A stretch of DNA of 64,000 bases from Amphibacillus jilinensis Y1 (GCF_000306965.1 NZ_JH976434.1:760243-824242), one strand, 5' to 3'. Positions 25,073-35,274 are shown, counted from the first letter of the stretch. Program-made: numbers and translations. The notes: a model not told the origin generated them from the sequence alone.

Positions 25073-25630
25073 TTAATTTAATTCTGTTATTCGATCTGTT
25101 AAGTCAGCCCTTGGTCTTGCTTTAGGCACTTTTTCGGGATACCCTAATTGGAGCATACCGACAAACTTTTCTCCTTGTTTCACACCAACCAGCTCACGAA
25201 AGCGAACGTCATCTGTTAATGGTCCGGTTTTCCAGATCATCCCGATACCTTTTTCCCAACAAAGTAGGCTGAGATTATGAATAATTAAGCTCGTTGAAGC
25301 ATAGTCCTCTTGCCTAGTCTTGAGTAGATGGCTTTCTTCCATGATCACCATTAAAAATACAGGTACGTGTTCAAAAGTTTGGTAGGCCTTTTGATAAGCA
25401 GCTGCTTTCTCTTCCCCAACTTTTCCCTTGCTCATAAATGAACCGGCGAGTTCAGCAAGTTGTTGCTTCGTTTCTCCAGTAATAAAGACAAAACGCCACG
25501 GCTGCGTCATTTTGTGATTGGGTACCCAAATCGCCGTATTAAGCAGTTGTTTTACTTCTTCCACATCCACAGGTCTTTCGCCAAAACGCGCTATCGATCT
25601 TCTTTCTTTAATTAGTTGTTCGATCAGCAA
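25073..25630 (-). CDS. YdjA-like NAD(P)H nitroreductase
   Basis: A 185-aa FMN oxidoreductase of the small nitroreductase type. ERRSIARFGERPV is the FMN-phosphate motif. PNHKMTQPWRFVFITGE and the LLCWEKGIGMIWKTGP segment place it with YdjA/YfhC proteins. It is distinct from the Frm2-like enzyme at 8967-9566. The start is TTG 25630, 5 nt after GGGGTGAG. It stands alone. Substrate unknown. Confidence 0.85.
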   Translation of the reverse strand: MLIEQLIKERRSIARFGERPVDVEEVKQLLNTAIWVPNHKMTQPWRFVFITGETKQQLAELAGSFMSKGKVGEEKAAAYQKAYQTFEHVPVFLMVIMEESHLLKTRQEDYASTSLIIHNLSLLCWEKGIGMIWKTGPLTDDVRFRELVGVKQGEKFVGMLQLGYPEKVPKARPRADLTDRITELN

Positions 25631-25778
25631 TTATCTCACCCCTTCTCCCCTTTGGTGAAAATAGTATAGCATATTTTTATTGAGCTCGCAGTTAAGGTAG
25701 CTTGCCCATCCAATGATTTGTTTAAATAGTGATTGATTCTTCGATATTAACATGATAAGATTAAATTATATTAATAAA

Positions 25779-25791
25779 TTAATTTAATTAA
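25779..25791 (+). promoter_or_regulatory. Operator-like palindrome upstream of galK
   Basis: TTAATTTAATTAA in the gal leader. The ROK gene promoter holds TTAAATTAACTAA (complement of 32449-32461), 11 of 13 bases identical and both followed by AAGTG/AAAGTG-like sequence. ROK repressors use A/T-rich palindromes of this kind. The sharing suggests that the ROK protein controls both units. Confidence 0.5.
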
Positions 25792-25812
25792 GTGAATTGG
25801 AAGGTGGTATTC

Positions 25813-27000
25813 ATGGATATTCTAGAACTGCTCAACACATTTAAGAAACGCTTTCCGTCTCAACAAGGCGAAGCTCGCATTTTTTTTGCACCTGGAAGGA
25901 TTAATTTAATCGGTGAACATACAGATTATAATGGCGGTTATGTATTCCCCGCATCGATTTCATTTGGTACTTATGCGGTAGCCGCTCCACGTGATGATCG
26001 TCAAGTCCGCCTCTATTCAGACAACTTTAAAGATTTAGGCATCATTACGGTTGATCTAGATGACTTAAGCTATAACAAAGCAAATAATTGGGCTAATTAT
26101 CCAAAAGGAATGATTCAAGCTTTTATTGATGAAGGGTTCGCGATCGAACATGGTTTTGATATTTTATTTTATGGCAATATCCCCAATGGTGCTGGACTCT
26201 CTTCTTCTGCATCAATTGAATTAGTAACAGGCGTAGCCCTATCTTCTTTATATAACCTTACTATTGATCGGATCCGTATGGTTCAACTTGGGCAACAAGT
26301 AGAGAATAAATATATTGGCGTCAACAGTGGTATTATGGACCAATTTGCAATTGGGATGGGTAAGAAAGATCATGCCATTCTATTAGACTGTCATACATTA
26401 GACTATCAATACGCACCTCTAGAGCTTGGTGACTATGTGATTGCGATCATTAATACTAATAAACGCCGAGAATTAGCAGATTCTAAGTATAATGAACGCC
26501 GTAGCGAGTGTGAGAGCGCATTACGCGACCTTCAAACCCAATTACCTATCCAAAGCTTAGGTGAAATGAGCATGACGATGTTTGAAGAGTACAAAGGGCT
26601 AATTAAAGATGACATCCATGTTAAGCGTGCTAAACACGCCGTCTACGAAAATCAACGTACCAAAGATGCTTTAGTTTGCTTAAAAGAAGATGATCTTGTT
26701 GGCTTTGGTGCATTACTGAACCAATCCCATCTTTCATTACAACATGATTATCAAGTGACCGGCATTGAGCTTGACACACTGGTAGAAGCATCATGGACAC
26801 AACCTGGCGTGTTAGGTGCTCGAATGACTGGAGCTGGATTTGGTGGTTGCGCCATCGCTTTAGTAGAGAAAGACAAGTGGGCGAGCTTCAAAGAAAACGT
26901 TGCAAGTATCTATAGTGCAAAAATTGGCTATGCACCAACTTTTTATAAAGCAACAATCGGCGATGGTGCAAATGAGCTTAATAATAAGGAGGTTAATTGA
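25813..27000 (+). CDS. galK: Galactokinase
   Basis: A 395-aa GHMP kinase phosphorylating alpha-D-galactose at C1 with ATP. The galactokinase signature GRINLIGEHTDYNGG is at residues 28-42, the ATP loop is GAGLSSSASIELVTG, and GARMTGAGFGGCAIAL is motif 3. ATG 25813 follows GGAAGGTGG; the upstream in-frame GTG at 25792 lies before the ribosome site. It is the first gene of galKETM. The galE ATG follows the galK stop with no gap. Confidence 0.95.
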   Translation: MDILELLNTFKKRFPSQQGEARIFFAPGRINLIGEHTDYNGGYVFPASISFGTYAVAAPRDDRQVRLYSDNFKDLGIITVDLDDLSYNKANNWANYPKGMIQAFIDEGFAIEHGFDILFYGNIPNGAGLSSSASIELVTGVALSSLYNLTIDRIRMVQLGQQVENKYIGVNSGIMDQFAIGMGKKDHAILLDCHTLDYQYAPLELGDYVIAIINTNKRRELADSKYNERRSECESALRDLQTQLPIQSLGEMSMTMFEEYKGLIKDDIHVKRAKHAVYENQRTKDALVCLKEDDLVGFGALLNQSHLSLQHDYQVTGIELDTLVEASWTQPGVLGARMTGAGFGGCAIALVEKDKWASFKENVASIYSAKIGYAPTFYKATIGDGANELNNKEVN

Positions 27001-28002
27001 ATGCGTGTATTAATTTTAGGTGGAGCTGGCTACATTGGTTCACATGCTGTCTATCAATTAATTGAGCAGAACCATGATGTGATCGTAATTGATAACCTTT
27101 CTACTGGTCATCGAGATGCAATTCATCCAGCAGCAACTTTTTATCCGGGAGATATCCGTGATCTTGTCTTTTTACGTGAAGTCTTTGAAAATGAACAGAT
27201 TGATGCCGTTATCCATTTTGCAGCGAACTCTTTAGTAGGCGAATCGATGGAGAATCCTTTAAAGTACTTTGATAATAATGTTTATGGCACACAAGTATTA
27301 CTGCAAGCAATGGAGGAATTCGGTGTAAAAAATATTGTTTTCTCTTCAACAGCAGCAACCTATGGTGAACCAGAACGGGTACCGATTACTGAAGATATGC
27401 CTACAGTTCCTACTAACACCTACGGTGAAACCAAGTTAACAATGGAAAAAATGATGCGTTGGTGTGAGAAAGCATATGGGATTCGGTTTGTTTCATTACG
27501 TTATTTTAACGTTGCTGGGGCAAGAACGGATGCTAAGATTGGCGAAGACCATGATCCTGAAACACATCTGATCCCCATCGTTCTCCAAGTGGCGCTAGAC
27601 CAGCGTGAATTTATTACTATCTTTGGTGATGATTATCCAACTGCTGACGGGACATGTATTCGTGACTATGTTCACGTAGAAGACTTAATCGATGCGCATA
27701 TACGTGCCGTTAAGTATTTATTAGATGGTGGTGATAGTCATATCTTTAATCTAGGAAGCTCCCAAGGCTTTTCTGTTAAAGAGATTGTCGCAGCTGCCCG
27801 TCATGTGACAGGCCACCCTATACCCGAAAAGATCGGTAAACGGCGCGCAGGTGACCCTAGTAAATTGATTGCCTCATCAGCTCAAGCCAAAGCCATCTTA
27901 GGCTGGCAACCTAGTCGAACAGAAATTAAACGTATTCTAACTGATGCATGGCGCTGGCATCAACAACACCCACATGGCTATAAGGAGGGATCGTATGATT
28001 GA
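27001..28002 (+). CDS. galE: UDP-glucose 4-epimerase
   Basis: A 333-aa short-chain dehydrogenase-fold enzyme interconverting UDP-galactose and UDP-glucose. The NAD motif GGAGYIGSH is at residues 7-15. The catalytic Ser/Thr lies in FSSTAATYG and Tyr141/Lys145 in YGETKLTME. SLRYFNVAGA is typical of GalE. It directly abuts galK and overlaps galT by 8 bp, so the Leloir enzymes are made together. Confidence 0.95.
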   Translation: MRVLILGGAGYIGSHAVYQLIEQNHDVIVIDNLSTGHRDAIHPAATFYPGDIRDLVFLREVFENEQIDAVIHFAANSLVGESMENPLKYFDNNVYGTQVLLQAMEEFGVKNIVFSSTAATYGEPERVPITEDMPTVPTNTYGETKLTMEKMMRWCEKAYGIRFVSLRYFNVAGARTDAKIGEDHDPETHLIPIVLQVALDQREFITIFGDDYPTADGTCIRDYVHVEDLIDAHIRAVKYLLDGGDSHIFNLGSSQGFSVKEIVAAARHVTGHPIPEKIGKRRAGDPSKLIASSAQAKAILGWQPSRTEIKRILTDAWRWHQQHPHGYKEGSYD

Positions 28003-29482
28003 ACAGACCATAGAACAGTTAATCACAAAAGTGATCGAAGCCGGCTTGATTGATGCGCGTGATCGTATCTATTGTCGCAATCAAATCTTAGGCTTACTTG
28101 AACGGGACACCTTTTCAAGTACGGACATAGCTGACAGTGATCGATCAATACCTCAGCTGCTTCATCTATTAATTGATGATGCCGTGGCGCGTCATGTTAT
28201 CGGCCCTGCCTTAGATGAACGTGAACGACTTGATGCCGAGATAATGAACGTTTTTTTATCTAAACCATCTGAGATTAACCAAATATTTTATCGGCATTAT
28301 GCTGAACACCCTAAACATGCAACTCATTTTTTCTATCATTTAAGCCAAGTTAGCAATTATATTCAAACTGAACGCATTGCAAAAAACATACATTACAAAG
28401 CAAGTACAGATTATGGTAAAGTAGATATAACCATTAATTTATCAAAGCCTGAAAAAGATCCTGAGCAAATCAAACGCGAGCGCCAAGTTAAGCAAGATGT
28501 CCAGTATCCCCAATGTTTACTTTGTATTGAGAATGAGGGCTACCTGGGTAGAACCGGGCATCCAGCTCGATCAAATCATCGTGTAATCGACCTTAATTTA
28601 GCTGGAGAAGATTGGTATTTTCAATTCTCTCCATATGTTTATTACAATGAACACAGCATCGTTTTCTCTAAAGAGCATCGACCAATGGTCATATCTAAAG
28701 ATACGTTTAAGCGGTTATTGGCTTTCGTTGAGCAATTTCCACACTATTTTATCGGTTCTAATGCCGACTTACCGATTGTTGGTGGAAGCATTCTTAGTCA
28801 TGACCATTATCAAGCTGGGCAATATACATTTGGGATGACTGAAGCAGATGATGCTTTTACATTTACGCTAAATCATTATCCTGATATCGAAGCAAGTGTC
28901 CTTCATTGGCCGATGTCTGTTATTCGCTTACGGCATACGAGTCAAGAGCGACTTACTGACGCAGCTAGCCATATCTTAACCGCCTGGCGCCAATATAGCG
29001 ATCATGAAGCAGATCTTTTAGCTTTCACCGAAGAGACATCACACAATACTATTACGCCAATTGCTCGGTTTAGAGATCAACAATATGAACTCGATTTAGT
29101 GCTACGTAATAATCGTACAACAGACACACACCCAGACGGACTCTTTCACCCTCATCAAGATGTCCATCATATTAAGAAAGAAAATATCGGCTTAATCGAA
29201 GTCATGGGTTTAGCGGTCTTACCACCAAGATTGAAAAACGAGCTTGATCAAATAAAGAAATATTTAACCAATCAATCCAGCGAAATAGAAGCTTATCATC
29301 AAGAATGGGCCGAACAAATGAAACAGAACACCCCGAATTTAACCGTTGATAATGTCGAGCACGTTGTTGAACAGGCGCTAGCGAAGAAATTTATTAAAGT
29401 ATTACAGGATGCAGGTGTGTTTAAATTAAACGCTGAAGGGAAGATAGCGTTTAAGCGATTTCTTTCAACATTAAATAGTTAA
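27995..29482 (+). CDS. galT: Galactose-1-phosphate uridylyltransferase, type II
   Basis: A 495-aa Firmicute-type GalT that swaps UMP between UDP-glucose and galactose 1-phosphate. The conserved GRTGHPARSNHRVIDLNLAGEDWYFQFSPY block (residues about 187 on) and GGSILSHDHYQAG with the His-Asp-His active-site motif identify this class, which is unrelated in length to the 350-aa proteobacterial type. ATG 27995 follows AAGGAGGGATCGT; the longer frame from 27944 lies inside galE. galM follows after about 20 bp. Confidence 0.94.
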   Translation: MIEQTIEQLITKVIEAGLIDARDRIYCRNQILGLLERDTFSSTDIADSDRSIPQLLHLLIDDAVARHVIGPALDERERLDAEIMNVFLSKPSEINQIFYRHYAEHPKHATHFFYHLSQVSNYIQTERIAKNIHYKASTDYGKVDITINLSKPEKDPEQIKRERQVKQDVQYPQCLLCIENEGYLGRTGHPARSNHRVIDLNLAGEDWYFQFSPYVYYNEHSIVFSKEHRPMVISKDTFKRLLAFVEQFPHYFIGSNADLPIVGGSILSHDHYQAGQYTFGMTEADDAFTFTLNHYPDIEASVLHWPMSVIRLRHTSQERLTDAASHILTAWRQYSDHEADLLAFTEETSHNTITPIARFRDQQYELDLVLRNNRTTDTHPDGLFHPHQDVHHIKKENIGLIEVMGLAVLPPRLKNELDQIKKYLTNQSSEIEAYHQEWAEQMKQNTPNLTVDNVEHVVEQALAKKFIKVLQDAGVFKLNAEGKIAFKRFLSTLNS

Positions 29483-29501
29483 GTAAAGAGGAGGAATGGT
29501 T

Positions 29502-30548
29502 ATGGAAGTTAAACAAACCCCTTTAACGATTGAGGGGCAAGCATGGACAGAGTATACCCTGGTAAATGATCACGGTAGCAGTGTTACCTTTTTAGATTTT
29601 GGTGGTATTATTACCTCTATAAATGTTCCAGACCGTAATCAGCAAATCGAGAACGTGGTGATTGGCTATCGAAACTATGCAGATTACTTGGATAATCCCA
29701 ACTATTTCGGCGCGCTTATCGGGCGTGTGGCAGGTCGAATTGAAAATGCACGTTTCAAATTAAATGATAAGATATATACGTTACCAGCAAATGAAAATAC
29801 GCATCATTTACACGGTGGTCCAATTGGGCTCCACTCAGTTATATGGCAAGTCGAGTTAATCGAAACAGCAACACATGTAGGTGCTATCCTCTACCATACA
29901 AGCGTTGATGGTGAAGCAGGCTATCCGGGTACGATTAAATATAAGGTAACCTATACGCTAACGAATGATAACGCATTCACAATCGATTACGAAGCATTCT
30001 CTGATCAAGATACAGTGTTAACCCTAACGAACCACTCCTATTTCAATTTATCGGGAGATTTAAAAGACACGATTCTTGGTCACTACGTAAAAATGAATGC
30101 AAGTCAATTTGTTGAGTTAGATGAAGAGCTGATACCTACTGGAAGAATTTTGCCTGTTGCAAATACGGTATTTGATTTCACAAAGGGACGTCCGCTTGCA
30201 GATGGTGTCAATTCTGGTGATCCACAAAACATTTATGCTAAAAATGGTTATGATCATTTCTTTATTTTTGATCAACAGAACGAAGGAAAGATTATCGTGA
30301 CAGATCCTATCAGTGGCCGGGTCCTAACCGTTACAACTGATCAACCAGGTGTCGTCATGTATACCTCAAATGGATTGGATGATACGTTAACATTAAAAGA
30401 AAGAAACAGCGCGAAGTACTTAGGGGTTTGTTTAGAAACACAGAGCTCCCCTGCTTCGCTCGAACATGCAGGTTTCCCAAGTATATATTTAAAAGCAACA
30501 GAACCCTACCGAAAAACAACAACGTTTACCTTTACAACACAGAGCTAA
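29502..30548 (+). CDS. galM: Aldose 1-epimerase (galactose mutarotase)
   Basis: A 348-aa enzyme converting beta- to alpha-galactose for GalK. The catalytic His lies in LTNHSYFNLSG and the catalytic Glu in GVCLETQSSPASLEH. NTHHLHGGPIGLH holds the other substrate His. ATG 29502 sits 7 nt after GAGGAGG; the ATG at 29496 touches that site. Last gene of the gal operon. I see no strong terminator behind it before the long repeat begins. Confidence 0.93.
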   Translation: MEVKQTPLTIEGQAWTEYTLVNDHGSSVTFLDFGGIITSINVPDRNQQIENVVIGYRNYADYLDNPNYFGALIGRVAGRIENARFKLNDKIYTLPANENTHHLHGGPIGLHSVIWQVELIETATHVGAILYHTSVDGEAGYPGTIKYKVTYTLTNDNAFTIDYEAFSDQDTVLTLTNHSYFNLSGDLKDTILGHYVKMNASQFVELDEELIPTGRILPVANTVFDFTKGRPLADGVNSGDPQNIYAKNGYDHFFIFDQQNEGKIIVTDPISGRVLTVTTDQPGVVMYTSNGLDDTLTLKERNSAKYLGVCLETQSSPASLEHAGFPSIYLKATEPYRKTTTFTFTTQS

Positions 30549-30658
30549 CCAATGATCGTTATGTGCCTTTACTGAAAAGAGTTATTCAACCTTGATAGCG
30601 CTCAATAGACTCTGACTTTACTTCTGCATGGATGCGCCCGCATGCCACCTTTCATACG

Positions 30659-31145
30659 TTTAGCACGTTATTTCGTTCCGAAAAGCAATCGATTCGCTTT
30701 TCGCGGGCTCATCCTATTCCCGCAGAAGTCTCACCCTTGCTTCTCTCTACTTAGACTGGGGGTTATACTGAATGCGATTTCTCCATTTTGCGTGCAATCG
30801 CAACTCGTTTTCATGCGAAATTCTTACTTTTCGTGCGATCGCAACTCGTTTTCATGCGAATTTCTCTCTTTTCGTGCGATCACAACTCGTTTTCATGCGA
30901 ATTTCTCACTTTTCGTGCGATCGCAACTCGTTTTCATGCGAATTTCTCACTTTTCGTGCGATCGCAACTAGTATTCATGCGAATTTCTCAATTTTCGTGC
31001 GATCGCGGAAAGCGAACATAGCTCACCTGCGCGTCTAAAACGAAAGGTTTATAATCAATCGAAAATCTATATGCAAAGTCAACACTTATATTTAATATGA
31101 GGTCTATCCTTATGCTATCCCTGGAAATTTAGATGAGAAAGTTGA
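30659..31145 (+). repeat. Long repeat unit with 41-bp tandem array, locus 2
   Basis: About 490 bp. The left flank starts AGCACGTTATTTCG and includes TTCGCTTTTCGCGGGCTCAT and TACTTAGACTG. Six tandem 41-bp units follow (CGTGC at 30791, 30832, 30873, 30914, 30955 and 30996; core CGTGCGATCGCAACTCG then TTTTCATGCGAA). The right flank contains CACCTGCGCGTCTAAAA and CTTATATTTAATATGA. The same three parts occur in inverted order at 40337-40842. All three forward frames through the array stay open because 41 is not a multiple of three; these frames are not genes. Confidence 0.88.
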
Positions 31146-31195
31146 GCATATAAGAACAAAACGACGGCATTGGGAGTTTAAAGTAAAAGTGGACC

Positions 31196-32398
31196 TCATA
31201 TCGAAATTTCACCATTTTTCGCAAACAACTCCACTAATATCAGTGCAACAGCTCCTAAAGCTGTGGCATGATCACCTAAATCGGATAAACAAATCGCTGT
31301 TGACTTAGCTGAAGCTGTTAATGCACGCTCTTTCACAGTCGCTTTAATGGCTGGCAATAAATATTTACCTGCCTTAGCGACACCACCATTCAAAATGATT
31401 TGACTTGGATTTAACGTATGAATCAAATTCGTTAATCCGATTCCGATATATTTACCGGTTTCGGTTAAAATCATTTTGGCAAACTGATCTCCTGATTCTG
31501 CCGCTTTGTATACGTCATATGCTGTTAAATGATCACCTTCAGTTAAAGAAGTGGTAACCCCCTCTTTCATTAGCTTGTTTGTTCGCTCAGCTATAGCAGG
31601 ACCAGAAATAATCGTTTGCAAACACCCGCGATTACCACACGAACAAACCTCACCATTTAAATCAATCGTCATATGACCAATTTCACCGGCTATATGTGAC
31701 TCCCCACGATATAACTCACCATCAATAGCAACACCAGCCCCTACACCTGTTCCAATATTAACAGCGACGAGTCGGTCACTGCCTTTCCCTTGACCAAACC
31801 AGGTTTCCGCTAATGCTAGGGCACGAGCATCATTTTCAATGCTAACCAGGTAAGCGAAATGATTCGCTAATGTCTGTTTTATTGGCATATTATGCAAATC
31901 CAAGTTAGGTGCATAAAGCGACTCACCGGCTTCAGCATCAACGACACCATGCATCGCTACCCCAATGCCGATCACATCATTAGCTCGTTCTGAGTTGAGT
32001 TTAAGGATTTCTTCTGTACCCTCAATTAACTTGTCGAGAAACTGTGCTTCTGTAATCGGTAATGGTAACTGATATTGTAGATTAGATATAATGTCACCAG
32101 CTAAATTGGTTAATACAATATCTATTTTAGTTGGACCTGCATCAATGCCAATCATATAGTACGCTTGATGATCAATCACAAGCATCGTTGGCTTCCGTCC
32201 ACCTTTTGACATGCCTTGTGTACTTTCTTTAACAATCTTTTGATCGATTAACTCTTTAACAAGTGACCCCACTGTCGGAGGGGTTAATTTTGTTTCTTTC
32301 GCTATTTGCGCTCGAGATATGGGTCCATCATTTAAAATTTTCGTTAAAATAATTGATTTATTTAATGACTTCATCGCTTGAAAACTACCACGTTGCAT
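31196..32398 (-). CDS. ROK-family transcriptional repressor (XylR/NagC type)
   Basis: A 400-aa protein. The N-terminal winged helix (ILNDGPISRAQIAKETKLTPPTVGSLVKEL, residues about 23-50) is followed by a ROK sugar-binding domain with IGIDAGPTKIDIVL, the GTGVGAGVAIDG loop and HIAGEIGHM. The zinc site CSCGNRGCLQ is intact. GGAGG lies 9 nt before ATG 32398. It converges on galKETM, and an operator-like palindrome in its own promoter also occurs before galK, so a galactose or galactoside inducer is plausible. A xylose or glucose role cannot be excluded. Confidence 0.88.
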   Translation of the reverse strand: MQRGSFQAMKSLNKSIILTKILNDGPISRAQIAKETKLTPPTVGSLVKELIDQKIVKESTQGMSKGGRKPTMLVIDHQAYYMIGIDAGPTKIDIVLTNLAGDIISNLQYQLPLPITEAQFLDKLIEGTEEILKLNSERANDVIGIGVAMHGVVDAEAGESLYAPNLDLHNMPIKQTLANHFAYLVSIENDARALALAETWFGQGKGSDRLVAVNIGTGVGAGVAIDGELYRGESHIAGEIGHMTIDLNGEVCSCGNRGCLQTIISGPAIAERTNKLMKEGVTTSLTEGDHLTAYDVYKAAESGDQFAKMILTETGKYIGIGLTNLIHTLNPSQIILNGGVAKAGKYLLPAIKATVKERALTASAKSTAICLSDLGDHATALGAVALILVELFAKNGEISI

Positions 32399-32448
32399 CT
32401 ACTTAACCTCCGTTAACTCAATACTATCCTGACCTTTATTTTATCACT

Positions 32449-32461
32449 TTAGTTAATTTAA
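32449..32461 (-). promoter_or_regulatory. Operator-like palindrome in the ROK promoter
   Basis: Minus strand TTAAATTAACTAA, close to the gal leader element at 25779-25791. It lies about 50-60 bp upstream of the ROK start and suggests autoregulation. Confidence 0.45.
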
Positions 32462-32573
32462 TTAAAGAAGTTGATAGAAATACATCGTCGATATTCACAG
32501 CAAAAAGGAACAAATTTGAGTAACTGGTCATTTCACGCTTAATAATGATAAAAAAATAGATGATTACTTAAAA

Positions 32574-32609
32574 AAAGTTGAAACGCTTTTACCTCGCGTT
32601 TCAACTTTT
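32574..32609 (-). terminator. Terminator of ohyA
   Basis: AAAGTTGAAACGC pairs perfectly with GCGTTTCAACTTT over an 8-9-nt loop. On the minus strand a run of T follows (TTTTTT). It starts about 20 nt after the ohyA stop. Confidence 0.85.
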
Positions 32610-32630
32610 CCAACGGTAACGACACAGCAT

Positions 32631-34400
32631 TTACAGGAGTTGATATTCTTTTAATAACCGTATTACCTCGGTATCAGACATACGGTTAAGCCCTTTATTG
32701 ATGATTTGTTTTGTTTCATCCGGTAATGCTAAATCAGTAAGTTTTTGCCCATCGAGCATTTTAGCTGTTGAATCAAGTAAAACACGTATATCATAAGCAG
32801 AGGCAAAAACTTCTGGCACCCCTCTATCAATATTAAGTAAGGTGTAGACAGCCTCCATTGCTGTTCTTACAGAGTATTCAGTCGTAAAGACGGTATCTCT
32901 TGGTGTTTCAGCAAAGTTGCCAATAAAGGCAGCGTTAACACATCCCTCGGGCACCACATTGGGGCGATCACCAGCCGATCGAGTCATGAAATAAGAAGTA
33001 ACAAAAGGCATCATACAGGGTATACAATTAGCAGCATGTGTAGCCATGTCATGAATTTCAACTTCTGGAACACCTAAGTGATAAAGCCATTCCTCCGTAA
33101 TTTCAATACCTGTACAATCTTTCATTGGTTTTTTGATATAGTTACCAGGAACGTCACAATATAAGCTATAAACCCAAACAACTAACTGATCAGCTGGCTG
33201 ATCCTTAAAGTGGGGTTGTCTGTTAAGGGTAAAGCTCATCAGCCAATTAGAGTCTTTAATAGTGACTATCCCACCAGTGACTACTTTCCCGCTAAAGGGA
33301 TCACGTTTGCAAATTTTCTCAATATAAGCTGGGATACGATCGTCTAAAGTCGTGATCGTCGCTGATTCCCAGTTGCTTTCTGCAATGTTTCCACAGAATG
33401 TTTCCGGTGATCCAAAGGCAGGATCTTGTTTAGCTATATTTTTCCACAGCTCCCAACTCCCCCCAAGATCATGATTAATAGTAGCTGGTGTATGGTTATC
33501 ACCAAGCGTAGAGCTTTCCGTGTTACTTCCGTTCGTGATAAATACAAAGTCATCTTCTGCGAGTGATAGCTGTTTTTCCTCGTTGTGCTGTTGATAAACG
33601 ATTGTTTTAGCAACTTTTTTATTATGAGTAATAGCAAATTCTACTTGTGTCACTGTTGTATCGTATTGAAAGGTAACACCATGATTTTCCAGAAATGTTA
33701 TAAGTGGTAAAGCTAAAGATTCATATTGATTATATTTGGTAAACTTAAGTGCGGAGAAATCAGGTAAACCACCGATATGATGAATAAACCGCGCAACGTA
33801 ACGGCGCATCTCCATTGCACTGTGCCATGGTTCAAATGCAAACATCGTTTGCCAGTAAAGCCAAAAATTCGACTCAAAAAAGTCTTCACTTAATACATCT
33901 GTAATTTTTAATTTTTCCAATTTATCTTCTGGAGTGAAAAAGAGTTGAATCAGTTCCATTGAAGCCGTTTGGCTCAAGGTGAACTTCCCATCAGTATGGG
34001 CGTCCTCCCCTCTGTTCACAATCGCACGTTGCAAAGAGTAATTGGGGTCTTCCTTATTAAGCCAATAAAATTCATCTAGTACAGAAGCTCCATCTATTTC
34101 TAGCGAAGGAATCGAACGGAACAAATCCCATAAACATTCAAAATGATCCTCCATTTCTCGTCCACCACGGATAATGAAACCACGATCACCATTATAAATG
34201 CCATCAAGTCCACCACCACCGATATCAAGTTCCTCGAAAATATGAATATTCTCTCCTCTCATCTGACCATCACGAATCAGAAAAGCAGCGGCCGACAAAG
34301 ATGCTAAACCAGATCCGATCAGGTAAGCGCTTTTTTTATCGACATCTTTTGGTTTTTTCGGACGAGCAAATGCTTCATAATTTCCATTGCTATAATACAT
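32631..34400 (-). CDS. ohyA: Oleate hydratase (myosin-cross-reactive antigen family)
   Basis: A 589-aa FAD enzyme that adds water to the cis-9 double bond of oleate and other unsaturated fatty acids to give 10-hydroxy acids. The FAD motif [17 protein letters not shown] is at residues 29-45. [16 protein letters not shown] holds the catalytic Glu82, numbered as in staphylococcal Ohy[14 protein letters not shown] and [12 protein letters not shown] are family hallmarks. It is membrane-associated in other bacteria and protects against unsaturated fatty acids. It is divergent from a TetR-type gene, which probably represses it. Confidence 0.94.
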   Translation of the reverse strand: MYYSNGNYEAFARPKKPKDVDKKSAYLIGSGLASLSAAAFLIRDGQMRGENIHIFEELDIGGGGLDGIYNGDRGFIIRGGREMEDHFECLWDLFRSIPSLEIDGASVLDEFYWLNKEDPNYSLQRAIVNRGEDAHTDGKFTLSQTASMELIQLFFTPEDKLEKLKITDVLSEDFFESNFWLYWQTMFAFEPWHSAMEMRRYVARFIHHIGGLPDFSALKFTKYNQYESLALPLITFLENHGVTFQYDTTVTQVEFAITHNKKVAKTIVYQQHNEEKQLSLAEDDFVFITNGSNTESSTLGDNHTPATINHDLGGSWELWKNIAKQDPAFGSPETFCGNIAESNWESATITTLDDRIPAYIEKICKRDPFSGKVVTGGIVTIKDSNWLMSFTLNRQPHFKDQPADQLVVWVYSLYCDVPGNYIKKPMKDCTGIEITEEWLYHLGVPEVEIHDMATHAANCIPCMMPFVTSYFMTRSAGDRPNVVPEGCVNAAFIGNFAETPRDTVFTTEYSVRTAMEAVYTLLNIDRGVPEVFASAYDIRVLLDSTAKMLDGQKLTDLALPDETKQIINKGLNRMSDTEVIRLLKEYQLL

Positions 34401-34464
34401 TAGAATAACCTCCTCGTTTTAAATTCATCTTCATTGTATTGGCTATTTTTGCATGCTAATATAG

Positions 34465-34503
34465 ACATTAAATACTCAATGTTTAATTTTTCAACATTAA
34501 TGT
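34465..34503. promoter_or_regulatory. Candidate TetR operators between ohyA and its divergent regulator
   Basis: Two elements share the half-site ACATT/AATGT: ACATTAAATACTCAATGT (34465-34482, arms 8 nt apart) and the perfect palindrome ACATTAATGT (34494-34503). They lie in the 160-bp divergent promoter region. The assignment to the adjacent regulator is inferred. Confidence 0.5.
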
Positions 34504-34581
34504 GAAATTGTATAGAAAATAATAATGCTTTGAAGTGTCGTGCAGTAAGAAAAAACTTTTATGATTAAGAGGCGATTTACT

Positions 34582-35133
34582 GTGACCATGTATACGAAGC
34601 AAGCTTTAGCCAATGCCTTAAAAGATACGCTGAGTATAAAACCTTTAGACAAGATTACTGTTAAAGAATTAGTGCAAGTCTGTAATCTTAATCGGCAAAC
34701 ATTTTACTATCATTTTCAAGATATCTACGCCTTACTTGCATGGATTTATAAAACAGAAGCAATTGGGGCGATTAAGGATTGTCGTTCTTATAAGACTTGG
34801 AAGCAAGGGGCAACCATTATTCTAAATTACGTAGAAGATAACAAAAGCTTATGTATTAATACTTATCGTTCATTGGCGAAAGACCATTTAGAATGGTTTT
34901 TAAATCAAGTATTATATGATTTGTTCGCTGGCGTTATTAACGAAATTGAGAACGCCGAAAAGTTATCAGTAGCAGATAAACACTTCATCATTCAGTTTTA
35001 TGTCCATGCTTTTACAGGTGTGTTAATTGACTGGATTAAAGATGACATGAACCTTTCAGTTGAAAAAATAGTTGATTATATCGGTTTGTTAATGGAAGGA
35101 CAATTCGCTGTCTTAATTGAAAAACTAAAGTAA
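34582..35133 (+). CDS. TetR-family regulator with DhaS-type C-terminal domain
   Basis: A 183-aa protein. The N-terminal TetR helix-turn-helix (KITVKELVQVCNLNRQTFYYHFQDIYALLAWIY) is followed by a helical ligand domain of the TetR_C_8/DhaS kind (KTWKQGATIILNYVEDNKSLCIN, later IIQFYVHAFTGVLIDWIKDDM). The start chosen is GTG 34582, 8 nt after AGAGGCGAT. The ATGs at 34561 and 34588 are the alternatives. It is divergent from ohyA, so a fatty-acid-responsive repressor of that gene is the natural guess. A ligand has not been identified from sequence. Confidence 0.85.
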   Translation: MTMYTKQALANALKDTLSIKPLDKITVKELVQVCNLNRQTFYYHFQDIYALLAWIYKTEAIGAIKDCRSYKTWKQGATIILNYVEDNKSLCINTYRSLAKDHLEWFLNQVLYDLFAGVINEIENAEKLSVADKHFIIQFYVHAFTGVLIDWIKDDMNLSVEKIVDYIGLLMEGQFAVLIEKLK

Positions 35134-35274
35134 ATGACAAAGCTATAGCGCGAATCTGATGCCTTTATTACAACAGTTTCATCTATAGCTTAATCGTAAT
35201 TAATATAAGTATTTTTCAATAAGCACCGTTAATCGTTTATTGACATAGGATACCGAAACTGACTAAATGCAACA

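Noticed and set aside
30642-31038. Three overlapping ORFs through the 41-bp array, all giving Phe/Arg/Ser-rich peptides
   Set aside because: They are the same repeat read in three frames because the period is not a multiple of three. No ribosome sites, no known domain; the complement at 40335-40726 shows the same artefact.
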